Positions 1 to 7,251 of a stretch of DNA of 50,979 nucleotides are shown here, piece by piece. A model generated the notes under the pieces. It was not told where the DNA came from. It saw only the letters and a list, made by a program, of their open reading frames with translations, and did no database searches. This DNA comes from Arthrobacter sp. Soil736. Its GTDB lineage: Bacteria > Actinomycetota > Actinomycetes > Actinomycetales > Micrococcaceae. Location of the stretch: positions 1-50,979 of the forward strand of contig NZ_LMSB01000022.1 in assembly GCF_001428005.1 (NCBI RefSeq). The letters run 5' to 3'. The translations under genes and the position numbers were made by a program. Position 1 is the stretch's first letter. The number at the start of each line of letters is the position of its first letter.

Positions 1-116
1 CTTGCGTCCACTATGTGGTTCCCAACCAACAAACCCGTTGCTTGAGAACCGACAACTGAATAACAACACCACAGTTGTAACACCAGATTTCCCACCCCCA
101 GGGGTGCGGACACAGG
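1..116 (+). other. 23S-5S intergenic spacer (probable)
   Basis: This AT-richer stretch sits directly before the 5S rRNA. It resembles the 23S-5S internal spacer of Arthrobacter-type rRNA operons, so the window probably opens just after a 23S gene. The 23S gene itself is not in the window, so this is inferred from position and general appearance. Confidence 0.6.
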
Positions 117-236
117 GTTACGGCGGTCATAGCGTGGGGGAAACGCCCGGTCCCATTCCGAACCCGGAAGCTAAGACCCACAGCGCCGATGGTACTGCAC
201 CCGGGAGGGTGTGGGGAGAGTAGGTCACCGCCGGAC
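117..236 (+). rRNA. rrf: 5S ribosomal RNA
   Basis: The sequence has the standard bacterial 5S layout. The 5' strand GTTACGGCGGTCATAGCG pairs with the 3' end ACCGCCGGAC to form helix I. The conserved internal blocks CCCGGTCCCATTCCGAACCC and GGGAGAGTAGG-like loop E/helix V sequence follow in the right order, and the length of about 120 nt is normal. It is the last gene of an rRNA operon and is followed at once by a strong terminator. End coordinates could be off by 1-3 nt. Confidence 0.95.
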
Positions 237-251
237 AACCATTAAACGGTC

Positions 252-281
252 GAGAGCCCCAACCACACGGTTGGGGCTCTC
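252..281 (+). terminator. rRNA operon terminator hairpin
   Basis: This is a perfect 13-bp inverted repeat, GAGAGCCCCAACC and GGTTGGGGCTCTC, around an ACAC loop, 15 nt after the 5S gene. A T-poor tail (CCGCATTTAA) follows, as is usual in high-GC actinobacteria. A near copy of this segment recurs at 747-791. Confidence 0.9.
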
Positions 282-297
282 CCGCATTTAACCACCC

Positions 298-736
298 ACA
301 CACACGCTCTCTCACCACCCGCACCCTTTCCGCGGGACGCTCTCTCAGTTCCTGTCGCCCGGAACGGGACGCTCCACCACCTGTCGTGTAGGAAGGGACG
401 CTCTCTCACTTCCTGTCGCGTGGGACGGGACGCTCTCTCACTTCCTGTCGCGTGGGACGGGACGCTCTCTCACTTCCCGCAGCTTTCCGGGCATCGCTCT
501 TTCACCACACCCAATGCCGGCCGGGAACCCCAGGCCTACGACGCCGCCGTCATTCGCCCAGAAACTGAGAGAGCGTGCGTGATTGTCCGGCAGAAAGTGA
601 GAGAGCGTGCGTGATTGTCCGGCAGAAAGTGAGAGAGCGTCGCCGTGGGAAGGGCAGGAAGTGAGAGAGCGTCGCCGTGGGAAGGGCAGGAAGTGAGAGA
701 GCGTCCGTGACTTACCCACAGGAAGTGAGAGAGCGT
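298..736. repeat. Cluster of GGAAGTGAGAGAGCGT repeats, 32-bp period, two orientations
   Basis: The reverse form (ACGCTCTCTCACTTCC) lies at 398, 430 and 462, with degenerate copies near 304 and 337. The forward form GGAAGTGAGAGAGCGT, or a one- or two-base variant, lies at 561, 593, 625, 657, 689 and 721. The spacing is exactly 32 bp inside both runs: a 16-bp core plus a 16-bp linker. Linkers are themselves partly duplicated. Together with its flanks this fills the gene-free stretch 237-1022. No convincing gene lies here. The same core recurs at 34321-34471 with other linkers. Confidence 0.9.
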
Positions 737-746
737 CCGTTATAGT

Positions 747-791
747 CGGTCGAGAGCACCAACCACAGGTCGGGGCTCTCCCGCATTTAAA
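747..791 (+). terminator. Diverged second copy of the rRNA terminator
   Basis: This repeats the segment at 247-292 with a few changes. The stem is GAGAGCACCAACC against GGTCGGGGCTCTC around a short loop (752-780), with two stem mismatches, and is again followed by CCGCATTTAA. It probably arose by duplication of the 5S terminator, and the repeat cluster now lies between the two copies. It may still fold. Confidence 0.75.
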
Positions 792-825
792 CGTTTATCC
801 ATTCTTGGCGGTTAAACGTTTATCC
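787..825 (+). promoter_or_regulatory. Direct repeat TTAAACGTTTATCC (possible operator)
   Basis: Two identical 14-mers TTAAACGTTTATCC begin at 787 and 812, 25 bp apart, each containing the palindrome AAACGTTT. They lie about 200 bp upstream of the secreted phosphoesterase, the only downstream gene. A regulator binding site is an inference; no factor is identified. Confidence 0.4.
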
Positions 826-1022
826 AAATGCAGCGTCCATTTCTTCCAGGGAAATCGGATATTCCGTGCGACGCATATGCCGTGATCAGGTGCCAGTTTG
901 CAGTCATTTGATAACGAGCTTCCAAATCTTTTGCGACAAACTCTGGACTTTTTTTATCTGCATATTGCTAAGGTGTACAGACGCATCGATGACGCTGCGT
1001 GCATCGGCATTAGGAGTCCCCG

Positions 1023-2519
1023 ATGAGCATCGAAACAGACTTCCCTGCGGCCAAGAAGATCCCCCGTAGGAAGCCGCTCAATATCGGGTTTCCGCGCGCC
1101 AAGTGGATCTCAGTGGCTACAACTTTCCTACTGATTTCCACAATTTCCATTATCGGAGGCCCCGCAGAGGCGGCTACCGTGACGATCTCCCCTTCTGCAG
1201 ACGCAGTGGTGAAACGGGATACTCCGACCACCAACTACGGCACGGCCACCGGCTTGAAAGCCGACAATTCACCCGTGGAGATGGCGTTCCTGAAATTCAC
1301 CGTAAGCGGCACCGGGAGCACTGTCACCGCGGCAAAACTCAGGTTGTTCGTTGCTGACCCGTCCAATCTCGGTGGCCAGTTCCGGCAGGTATTGGACAAC
1401 TCTTGGACCGAAAGCACTGTGAACTTTAACAACGCGCCGGTGGCCGAAGCCACTGTGATCGCATCGGTGGGCGCCGCAACCCTGAATACTTTTGTGGAAG
1501 TGGATGTATTCAGCGTCGTCAAGGGTGACGGGACCTACTCGTTCCGGATCAGCAACACGTCCTCCGACGGAGTGATCTACAGCTCGAAGGAGACAGCAGA
1601 CGCCACCCGCCGGCCGCAGCTGATACTGACAACGGGGGATGCGCCACCACCCCCTCCTCCGCCTCCACCGCCGCCTCCACCACCGCCGGCTCCGAACCCC
1701 TGTGGCAAGACCGCCACAAGACCCGCGACTTACGAGCATGTCATCTGGCTGATCTTTGAGAACAAGACCTACTCCCAGGTCATTGGGAGCACCAACGCTC
1801 CATATATGACCCAGACGGCCAAACAGTGTGCGTCAATTTCCACTTGGAGGGATGCGGGGCTCGGATTACCTTCGCTTCCCAGCTATCTGGCCTTGACCTC
1901 CGGCAGTACCCAAGGAGTCACCAGCGATTCGAGTCCCAGTAACCTGCCCCCCATCACCGCGGACAACATATTCCGACAGGTGAGGACCAGGGGCATGACC
2001 TACAGGAGCTACCAGGAGGACATGCCGTCCAACTGCCGGTTGAGCTCCTCTGGCCTTTACATGGTCCGGCACAACCCCGAGGTGTATTACCAGGGCCCGG
2101 GCGACCGGACCGCGTGTGCCACCAACAATATCCCGCTGGGCACGCCGACTACCGGAAACCTCGCCACCGACCTGGCCAACAACACCCTGCCCAATTTCTC
2201 TTTGATCACCCCGAATGTCTGCAACGACATGCATGACTGCAGCATCGCAACGGGTGACACGTGGCTATCCCAGTGGCTTCCGGTCATCCTGAACAGCCAG
2301 AGCTACCAGGCAGGACGAACGGCCGTAGTCGTTCTTTTCGATGAAGATACGCCCATTCCCAACTTTTTCGTGTCACCGTCGGTTGTCCCCGGCACTGTGG
2401 CGCAGGGTTCCTACAGTCACTACTCACTGCTGCGGACCACCGAAGAGATGCTCGGAATCAGCCCCTTCCTGCTCAACGCAGACAGCGCCTCTAGTATGCG
2501 TCAGGCCCTGAATCTTTAG
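1023..2519 (+). CDS. Secreted phosphoesterase with N-terminal CBM96/DNRLRE-like domain
   Basis: The 498-aa protein has three parts. A long basic signal peptide (about residues 1-50, hydrophobic core around 30-46) comes first. A DNRLRE/CBM96-like beta domain follows (about 51-205), with the typical opening of repeat-rich Ser/Ala and NYG. A run of about 15 prolines (207-223) then links to a phosphoesterase domain of the phospholipase C/acid phosphatase family (PF04185-like). Family marks are IFENKTY near 245, FDEDT near 439 and SHYSLLRTTEEMLG near 465. It probably cleaves phosphate esters outside the cell while held to a surface or polymer by the N-terminal domain. The ATG is preceded by TAGGAGT at good spacing. 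Substrate is not predictable; acid phosphatase or non-haemolytic phospholipase C are alternatives. Confidence 0.8.
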   Translation: MSIETDFPAAKKIPRRKPLNIGFPRAKWISVATTFLLISTISIIGGPAEAATVTISPSADAVVKRDTPTTNYGTATGLKADNSPVEMAFLKFTVSGTGSTVTAAKLRLFVADPSNLGGQFRQVLDNSWTESTVNFNNAPVAEATVIASVGAATLNTFVEVDVFSVVKGDGTYSFRISNTSSDGVIYSSKETADATRRPQLILTTGDAPPPPPPPPPPPPPPPAPNPCGKTATRPATYEHVIWLIFENKTYSQVIGSTNAPYMTQTAKQCASISTWRDAGLGLPSLPSYLALTSGSTQGVTSDSSPSNLPPITADNIFRQVRTRGMTYRSYQEDMPSNCRLSSSGLYMVRHNPEVYYQGPGDRTACATNNIPLGTPTTGNLATDLANNTLPNFSLITPNVCNDMHDCSIATGDTWLSQWLPVILNSQSYQAGRTAVVVLFDEDTPIPNFFVSPSVVPGTVAQGSYSHYSLLRTTEEMLGISPFLLNADSASSMRQALNL

Positions 2520-2631
2520 TCATCTGGATCCAACTCAATAACGCACCAACGTCATCCGGCAGGGGAACATATCGCGGCCGGATGTCGTTGTCTGAGCGGA
2601 GCCAGTTCCGACGACACTCAAAGGACACTTC

Positions 2632-3486
2632 ATGCCCCAGCGCACCATCGTCATCACCGGAGCCAGCGACGGCATCGGCGAAGCAGCCGCGCGGAGCCTG
2701 GCGCAGGCAGGCGAGCGGATCGTCGTCGTCGGACGTTCCCCCGAGAAAACTGAAGCGGTGGCCGCGGAACTGGGTGCCGACTACTTCGTCAGTGATTTCG
2801 CCGAGCTGGCGCAGGTGCGTGGCGTGGCCGCGGCGCTGAAGGAAAAGTATCCGCGGATTGACGTCCTGGTGAATAACGCCGGCGGCATCATGGGCCGGCA
2901 CGAGCTCACCGCGGACGGCTACGAGAAGACTTTCCAGATCAACCACCTGGCACCGTTCCTGCTCACCACCGAGCTCATGGATGTCCTCACGGCCAGCCGC
3001 GCCACGATCATCAACACCGCCAGCGCGGCCAACGGGTTCTGGAGGCTGGAACTGGACGACCTCAATTCGGCCCGTAATTACTCGACCAACCGTGCCTACG
3101 GAACTGCCAAGTTGGCGAACATCCTGTTCACCTCGGAGCTGCAGAACCGCTTCGGCGGCGCGGGAATTGCGACGGCGGCCTTCCACCCTGGCGTTGTAGC
3201 CACGAACTTCGCAGCCGAGTCAACCAGCTGGATGCGGCATGCCTACAAGACGATCATCAACCGCTTCCTGCTGACCCCGGAGCAGGGCGCTGACACCCTT
3301 GTGTGGCTCGCGACGTCGACACCGGGACAGGACTGGGTGCCCGGGGCCTACTATGCGAAGCGGGCCCTGGCCAAGGCCAACAAGCAGGCCTACGACGCCG
3401 ATCTCGCGCGGGAACTGTGGGACCGGAGCGTGGAGATGGTGACGGCCAGCGAGCCAGCGGAAAGGCCTGAACTGGACAACGCGTGA
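2632..3486 (+). CDS. SDR family NAD(P)-dependent oxidoreductase
   Basis: This 284-aa classical-type short-chain dehydrogenase resembles the retinol dehydrogenase/WW-domain oxidoreductase-like group. The cofactor motif TGASDGIG is at residues 9-16, NNAG near 81-84, the catalytic Ser in NTASAAN, and YGTAK gives Tyr156 and Lys160. Arg in VVGRSP after beta-2 suggests NADP(H). The start ATG has AAAGGA seven bases upstream. It stands alone, 112 bp after the phosphoesterase and convergent with the GGDEF-EAL gene. The substrate is unknown. Confidence 0.85.
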   Translation: MPQRTIVITGASDGIGEAAARSLAQAGERIVVVGRSPEKTEAVAAELGADYFVSDFAELAQVRGVAAALKEKYPRIDVLVNNAGGIMGRHELTADGYEKTFQINHLAPFLLTTELMDVLTASRATIINTASAANGFWRLELDDLNSARNYSTNRAYGTAKLANILFTSELQNRFGGAGIATAAFHPGVVATNFAAESTSWMRHAYKTIINRFLLTPEQGADTLVWLATSTPGQDWVPGAYYAKRALAKANKQAYDADLARELWDRSVEMVTASEPAERPELDNA

Positions 3487-3494
3487 CGCCGAGC

Positions 3495-3537
3495 GGGCCT
3501 GTCGAGATCCGAGGGTTTTGACAGGCTCAACCCGCGG
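3495..3537. repeat. TTTCGACAGGCTCAACC-family repeat between convergent genes
   Basis: GGCCTGTCGAGATCC is followed by GGGTTTTGACAGGCTCAACC, an imperfect inverted pair of the repeat family found throughout the window. Lying between two convergent stop codons (3486 and 3544), it may also act as a bidirectional terminator. Confidence 0.7.
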
Positions 3538-3543
3538 CGCGTG

Positions 3544-5694
3544 TCACCGCTTCAGCCGCAGCCCCTCCAGCGCGTCCACTGCGTCTGCCGAACGCAGGAT
3601 GGCCAGCTCCAGTCCGGACTCGGGTTCCGGATGGGAGAACAGGTAACCCTGCAGCGAATCGCACTCCAGATCCGTCAGATAGGCGGCTTGTTCGGCCGTC
3701 TCGACGCCCTCCGCCGTGACCCGCAGGCCCAGGCTGTGGGCCATATTGATCATGGAGCTGAGGATGGGCAGCTTCTCCGCCCCCGTGCGGACCATCGAGA
3801 CAAAGGACTTGTCGATCTTCACCGCGTCCACGGGCAGGTCCTGAAGCCGGCCGAGCGAGGAATAGCCCGTGCCGAAATCGTCCAAGGCAACCCGCACCCC
3901 GGCATTGCGCAGGCTTCCGAGCTGCCGGATCACGTGCGCGTCCGGGTCGAGGAACACACTCTCGGTCACCTCGAGCACGAGCTGCCGGGGATCCATCCGG
4001 CAGGACTCCGCCAGGCACAGCACGGCGTCGGCGAAATCGGGCTCCCTCAACTGCACGCCGGACACGTTCACCGCGAGCGACCGCTCAAGGTCGCCGGCGA
4101 GCCACGGACGCAGCTGGATGAAACTCTCCCGCATCATATGCATGCCGATCGTCGAGATCAGTCCGCTGCGCTCCGCCGTCGGAATAAACTGCGACGGCGG
4201 GACCCGCTCGCCGCCGCGGTCCCACCGCGCCAGCGCCTCGAACTGCGTCACCTCACCCAGCCGCGGCGAAACGATCGGCTGGAAATTGACGGTGATCTCG
4301 CCGTCGTCCACGGCGAGCCTGAGGCCCGCTTCCATGTCCGTCCGCTGCACCAGGGCGGTCATCATTTCGGGCTGGAAACGCATGAAACGGTTCTTGCCGG
4401 CGGCCTTCGCCGCGTACATCGCCACGTCCGCCCGGCGGAGCAGTTCCGACGCCGCCACGGCATCCTCGTTCATGGAGGCGAGCCCCAGGCTCAGGCTGGG
4501 CCGCAGCATGGATCCCTCGATCCACACCGGCACGTTCAGGGATTCCACGATGCGTTCAGCCACGGTTTCCGCATCGTCGGACCCCGTCAGGAGCACCACG
4601 AACTCGTCTCCGCCGAGCCGGGCCACAGTATCGTTGGGCCGGACGCAGGCCCGGAGGCGGCGGGCCACCTCCACCAGCATCTGGTCCCCGGCATGGTGGC
4701 CCAGGATGTCGTTGACCTCCTTGAAATCGTCCAGGTCCAGGAGGAGGACGTCGACGGCGGCGCTGCGGTCGCCGCGCAGCGCTTCCGTCAGCTGGTCGTG
4801 GAACAGCTTGCGGTTGGCCAGCCCGGTGAGCGGGTCCTGGAACGCCATGGCCTTCAGTTGCGCGGCCTGCTCGGCAAGTTCAGCCAGCGCCTGTTTGGCC
4901 TGTTCCTGGGCGCGGCGCCGCGGCGTGACGTCGCGGAAGCTCCAGACCCTGCCGACCACTGTGTCGTCCACCTTCTGCGGCCTCGAGTAGCGCTCGAAGG
5001 TGCGGCCGTCGAGGAAATCCAGAACGTCATGGCTTTCCGCAGTTGGATCCGCGTAAAGTTCCTGGACCTTTTCCAGGAAGCTTTCCGGTTCCGCGAGCTG
5101 CCCCAGCACGTAGCCCATGAGGGCGGCGTCGTCGTGGGTCTCCAGGAGTTCTTGGGGGATACCCCACATGGTGGTGAACTGATCGTTGAGCCCGGCGATC
5201 TTTCCGTCGCTGCTGACCACCAGGATGCCGTCCGCCGTCGACTCCAGTGTGGCGCTGAGCAGCGACATTGCCTCGCGGAGCCCGGCGTCTGCCTCCTGCC
5301 GGTGGAACGTCGCGCGGACCGACGCGACCAGGGACGTGCCATGGTCAGTGTGCAGGAGAGAACAGGCCACCTCGCCCGGGAACTCGGTGCCGTCGCTGCG
5401 CAGGCCGTAGGATTCGAACGGAGTCGGGGCCGGGACGCCGGACTCCTGGCTGTGGCGAAGGCTGGCGAAGAGTTGCTCGAAGCCGCTGCGGTAACCCTCG
5501 GCGAGGATGATGCAGTGATCCTGACCCATCAGCTGTTGCCGGTCGTACCCGAACAGCAGTTCCGCGGCGGCGTTGACCTGAGTGATGACACCGGCGTCGC
5601 TGATCACCAGCACAGCGTCCGGCAGCGCGTCGAAGAGTGATCCGCACTCGATGCCCGATTCCAACTGCTGCCCGGAGCGTGAAGGAACGGCCAT
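3544..5694 (-). CDS. PAS-PAS-GGDEF-EAL cyclic-di-GMP signalling protein
   Basis: The 716-aa protein carries two PAS sensor domains (about 25-135 and 145-265), a diguanylate cyclase domain with intact GGDEF (about 361), and an EAL phosphodiesterase domain. The EAL domain shows FEALARW, DDFGTGYSS and KIDKSFV, the catalytic and metal-binding segments. Both halves look competent, so it may make or break c-di-GMP. There are no membrane segments; it is probably a cytoplasmic sensor. I place the start at 5694 (MAVPSR...): the only good ribosome site (AGAGGGGGG) lies upstream of an 11-codon ORF whose TAA overlaps this ATG. An in-frame ATG at 5754 would add 20 residues but lacks a ribosome site. Confidence 0.9.
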   Translation of the reverse strand: MAVPSRSGQQLESGIECGSLFDALPDAVLVISDAGVITQVNAAAELLFGYDRQQLMGQDHCIILAEGYRSGFEQLFASLRHSQESGVPAPTPFESYGLRSDGTEFPGEVACSLLHTDHGTSLVASVRATFHRQEADAGLREAMSLLSATLESTADGILVVSSDGKIAGLNDQFTTMWGIPQELLETHDDAALMGYVLGQLAEPESFLEKVQELYADPTAESHDVLDFLDGRTFERYSRPQKVDDTVVGRVWSFRDVTPRRRAQEQAKQALAELAEQAAQLKAMAFQDPLTGLANRKLFHDQLTEALRGDRSAAVDVLLLDLDDFKEVNDILGHHAGDQMLVEVARRLRACVRPNDTVARLGGDEFVVLLTGSDDAETVAERIVESLNVPVWIEGSMLRPSLSLGLASMNEDAVAASELLRRADVAMYAAKAAGKNRFMRFQPEMMTALVQRTDMEAGLRLAVDDGEITVNFQPIVSPRLGEVTQFEALARWDRGGERVPPSQFIPTAERSGLISTIGMHMMRESFIQLRPWLAGDLERSLAVNVSGVQLREPDFADAVLCLAESCRMDPRQLVLEVTESVFLDPDAHVIRQLGSLRNAGVRVALDDFGTGYSSLGRLQDLPVDAVKIDKSFVSMVRTGAEKLPILSSMINMAHSLGLRVTAEGVETAEQAAYLTDLECDSLQGYLFSHPEPESGLELAILRSADAVDALEGLRLKR

Positions 5695-5729
5695 TATGCG
5701 ACCACCAACTGAGACCAGTAAATATTCAT
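5694..5729 (-). CDS. Eleven-codon upstream ORF coupled to the GGDEF-EAL gene
   Basis: On the minus strand, ATG at 5729 opens MNIYWSQLVVA and ends with TAA at 5696-5694. The last A of that stop is the first base of the GGDEF-EAL start, giving TAATG. A strong purine run AGAGGGGGG sits seven bases before this small start. The arrangement suggests translational coupling or a leader peptide that sets expression of the c-di-GMP gene. Translation of the peptide is inferred from the ribosome site and the stop/start overlap only. Confidence 0.5.
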   Translation of the reverse strand: MNIYWSQLVVA

Positions 5730-5785
5730 TGCACGTCCCCCCTCTGGAAATCATAGAGGTTAGGTACCGCCGGATTCGACCCCTG

Positions 5786-5912
5786 GGTTACGACAGGCTG
5801 AATTAGGTGGAACGTGGTTTCGGCCGGCTCCGCCAGCGGGGCAGGCGCTACCGGCGGGCTGTCGTGGTTTCGACAGGCTCAACCAGCGGGGGCTCAACCC
5901 GCAGGGGCTCAG
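5786..5912. repeat. TTTCGACAGGCTCAACC repeats running into the ugd-like gene end
   Basis: Copies are seen as ACGACAGGCTGAA (5790s), a degenerate TTTCGGCCGGCTCCGCC (about 5818), a full GTTTCGACAGGCTCAACC (about 5868) and partial GGCTCAACCCGC units. The last copies lie inside the 3' end of the dehydrogenase gene and are read as PLVEPVETT. Confidence 0.85.
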
Positions 5913-7242
5913 CCTGCGGATTCGTCCCGAGCCCGCGGATGGTCCAGCCTTCCGCCCGCCATGCCGAAGCGTCCAGCACGTTCCGCGCGTCCAGCACCGT
6001 CCGCCGTCGTACCAGCTGTCCGACGGCGGCCGGCGACAGATCGCGGTACTCGTCCCATTCGGTGAGCAGCAGGACCAGTTCGGCGCCTTCCAGGGCCCGC
6101 CGAGTAGAGGCCTCGAAGCGCAGCTGCGGGTAGCGCATCCACGCGTGGTTGATGGCCTTCGGATCCGTCACCGTCACGTGCGCGCCCGCAGCGGCGAGCT
6201 GCATGGCGACGTCCAGGGCGGGCGAGTCGCGGATGTCGTCCGTGTCCGGTTTGAAGGCGGCGCCCAGCACGGTCACGGTCCGGCCGGCCAGGTAACCGCC
6301 GCACAGCTCACGGGCTATCCCCACGGTGCGGGCCCGCTGGCCGAGGTTGATCCCGTCCACCACGCCCATCCAGTCCTCCACGGACCGGACGTCCAGCGCC
6401 TGCGCCTGCGTCCGGAAGCTGCGGATGTCCTTGGGCAGGCAGCCGCCGCCGAAGCCCAGCCCGGCATGCAGGTACCGGCTGCCGATGCGCGGATCCATGC
6501 CCATCGCCTCGCTCAGCACGGTGACGTCCGCGCCGGCGGCGTCGCACAGTTCCGACATCGCGTTGATGAAGCTGACCTTCGTGGCCAGGTACGCGTTCGA
6601 CGCCGACTTGATCAGTTCCGCCGTGGCGAAATTGCACACCAGCCGCGGAATGCCTGCGCACAGCAGGGGCTCGTAGACCGCGTCGAGCACCGCCGTCACG
6701 CCCCGCGCCACGCCGCTCCCGCGCTCGAAGGCGGCGTCCCTGCCGCCCCGAACTCCGTACACCAGCCGGTCCGGCACCAGCGTGTCCTTCACCGCGGTGC
6801 CCTGCCGCAGGAACTCCGGGTTCCAGCCCAGCAGCACGTCCGGACGGGCGGCCAGGATCCCGCGGAGCATGTCCACCGTGCCTACCGGCACCGTTGATTT
6901 GCCGACGACGGCGGACCCCCGGCCCAGGTGCGGAAGGAGACTTTCGGTGGCGGAGACCAGATAGCTGAGGTCGGCGCAGTCGGACGTCTTGGACTGCGGC
7001 GTGCCCACGCACAGGAAATGGATCTGGGCGCCTGCGGCGTCGGCAAAGTCCGTGGAGAAGGTGAGGCGGCCGGTGGCCCGGCCATCCCGGAGGAGCTCGT
7101 CCAGGCCCGGTTCGAAGAACGGGGCGAACCCGCGGGCCAGGTGGTCAACCTTGGCGGGATCGACGTCGATCCCCGCCACCGTGTGGCCCATGGAGGCGAG
7201 CGTGGCCGCATGCACGGCGCCGAGGTAGCCGCAGCCGATCAC
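5848..7242 (-). CDS. UDP-glucose/GDP-mannose dehydrogenase family protein (UDP-glucose 6-dehydrogenase-like)
   Basis: This 464-aa NAD-dependent dehydrogenase would oxidise UDP-glucose to UDP-glucuronate. GCGYLGAVHAA is the nucleotide-binding loop at the very N terminus. VGKSTVPVGT, NPEFLRQGTA and the catalytic-Cys motif GFGGGCLPKD (Cys near 268) are family landmarks, as is the C-terminal KPDTDDIRDSPALD. The start is odd. The expected MKISVIGCGYLG would need ATG at 7255, with AAGGAG before it and overlapping the glycosyltransferase stop as ATGA, but one extra A in ATGAAAG puts it out of frame. The usable start is GTG at 7242, which drops most of the first beta strand. The last about 20 residues (VEPPLVEPVETT) are repeat-derived. 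Confidence 0.85.
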   Translation of the reverse strand: MIGCGYLGAVHAATLASMGHTVAGIDVDPAKVDHLARGFAPFFEPGLDELLRDGRATGRLTFSTDFADAAGAQIHFLCVGTPQSKTSDCADLSYLVSATESLLPHLGRGSAVVGKSTVPVGTVDMLRGILAARPDVLLGWNPEFLRQGTAVKDTLVPDRLVYGVRGGRDAAFERGSGVARGVTAVLDAVYEPLLCAGIPRLVCNFATAELIKSASNAYLATKVSFINAMSELCDAAGADVTVLSEAMGMDPRIGSRYLHAGLGFGGGCLPKDIRSFRTQAQALDVRSVEDWMGVVDGINLGQRARTVGIARELCGGYLAGRTVTVLGAAFKPDTDDIRDSPALDVAMQLAAAGAHVTVTDPKAINHAWMRYPQLRFEASTRRALEGAELVLLLTEWDEYRDLSPAAVGQLVRRRTVLDARNVLDASAWRAEGWTIRGLGTNPQAEPLRVEPPLVEPVETTTARR

Positions 7243-7251
7243 GGAAATCTT

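Noticed and set aside
561..736. CRISPR-like regular array
   Set aside because: The spacing is regular, but the linkers are only 16 bp and are duplicated in pairs, and no cas gene is in the window. The same core recurs at another site with a different period and near-identical linkers.
3541..5640. 699-codon plus-strand frame opposite the GGDEF-EAL gene
   Set aside because: The minus-strand frame contains all expected PAS, GGDEF and EAL motifs; the opposite frame is composition-driven.
5695..5754. Longer N terminus for the GGDEF-EAL protein starting at 5754
   Set aside because: There is no ribosome site before it, and the purine run that would serve translation lies inside the extension, before the 11-codon ORF.
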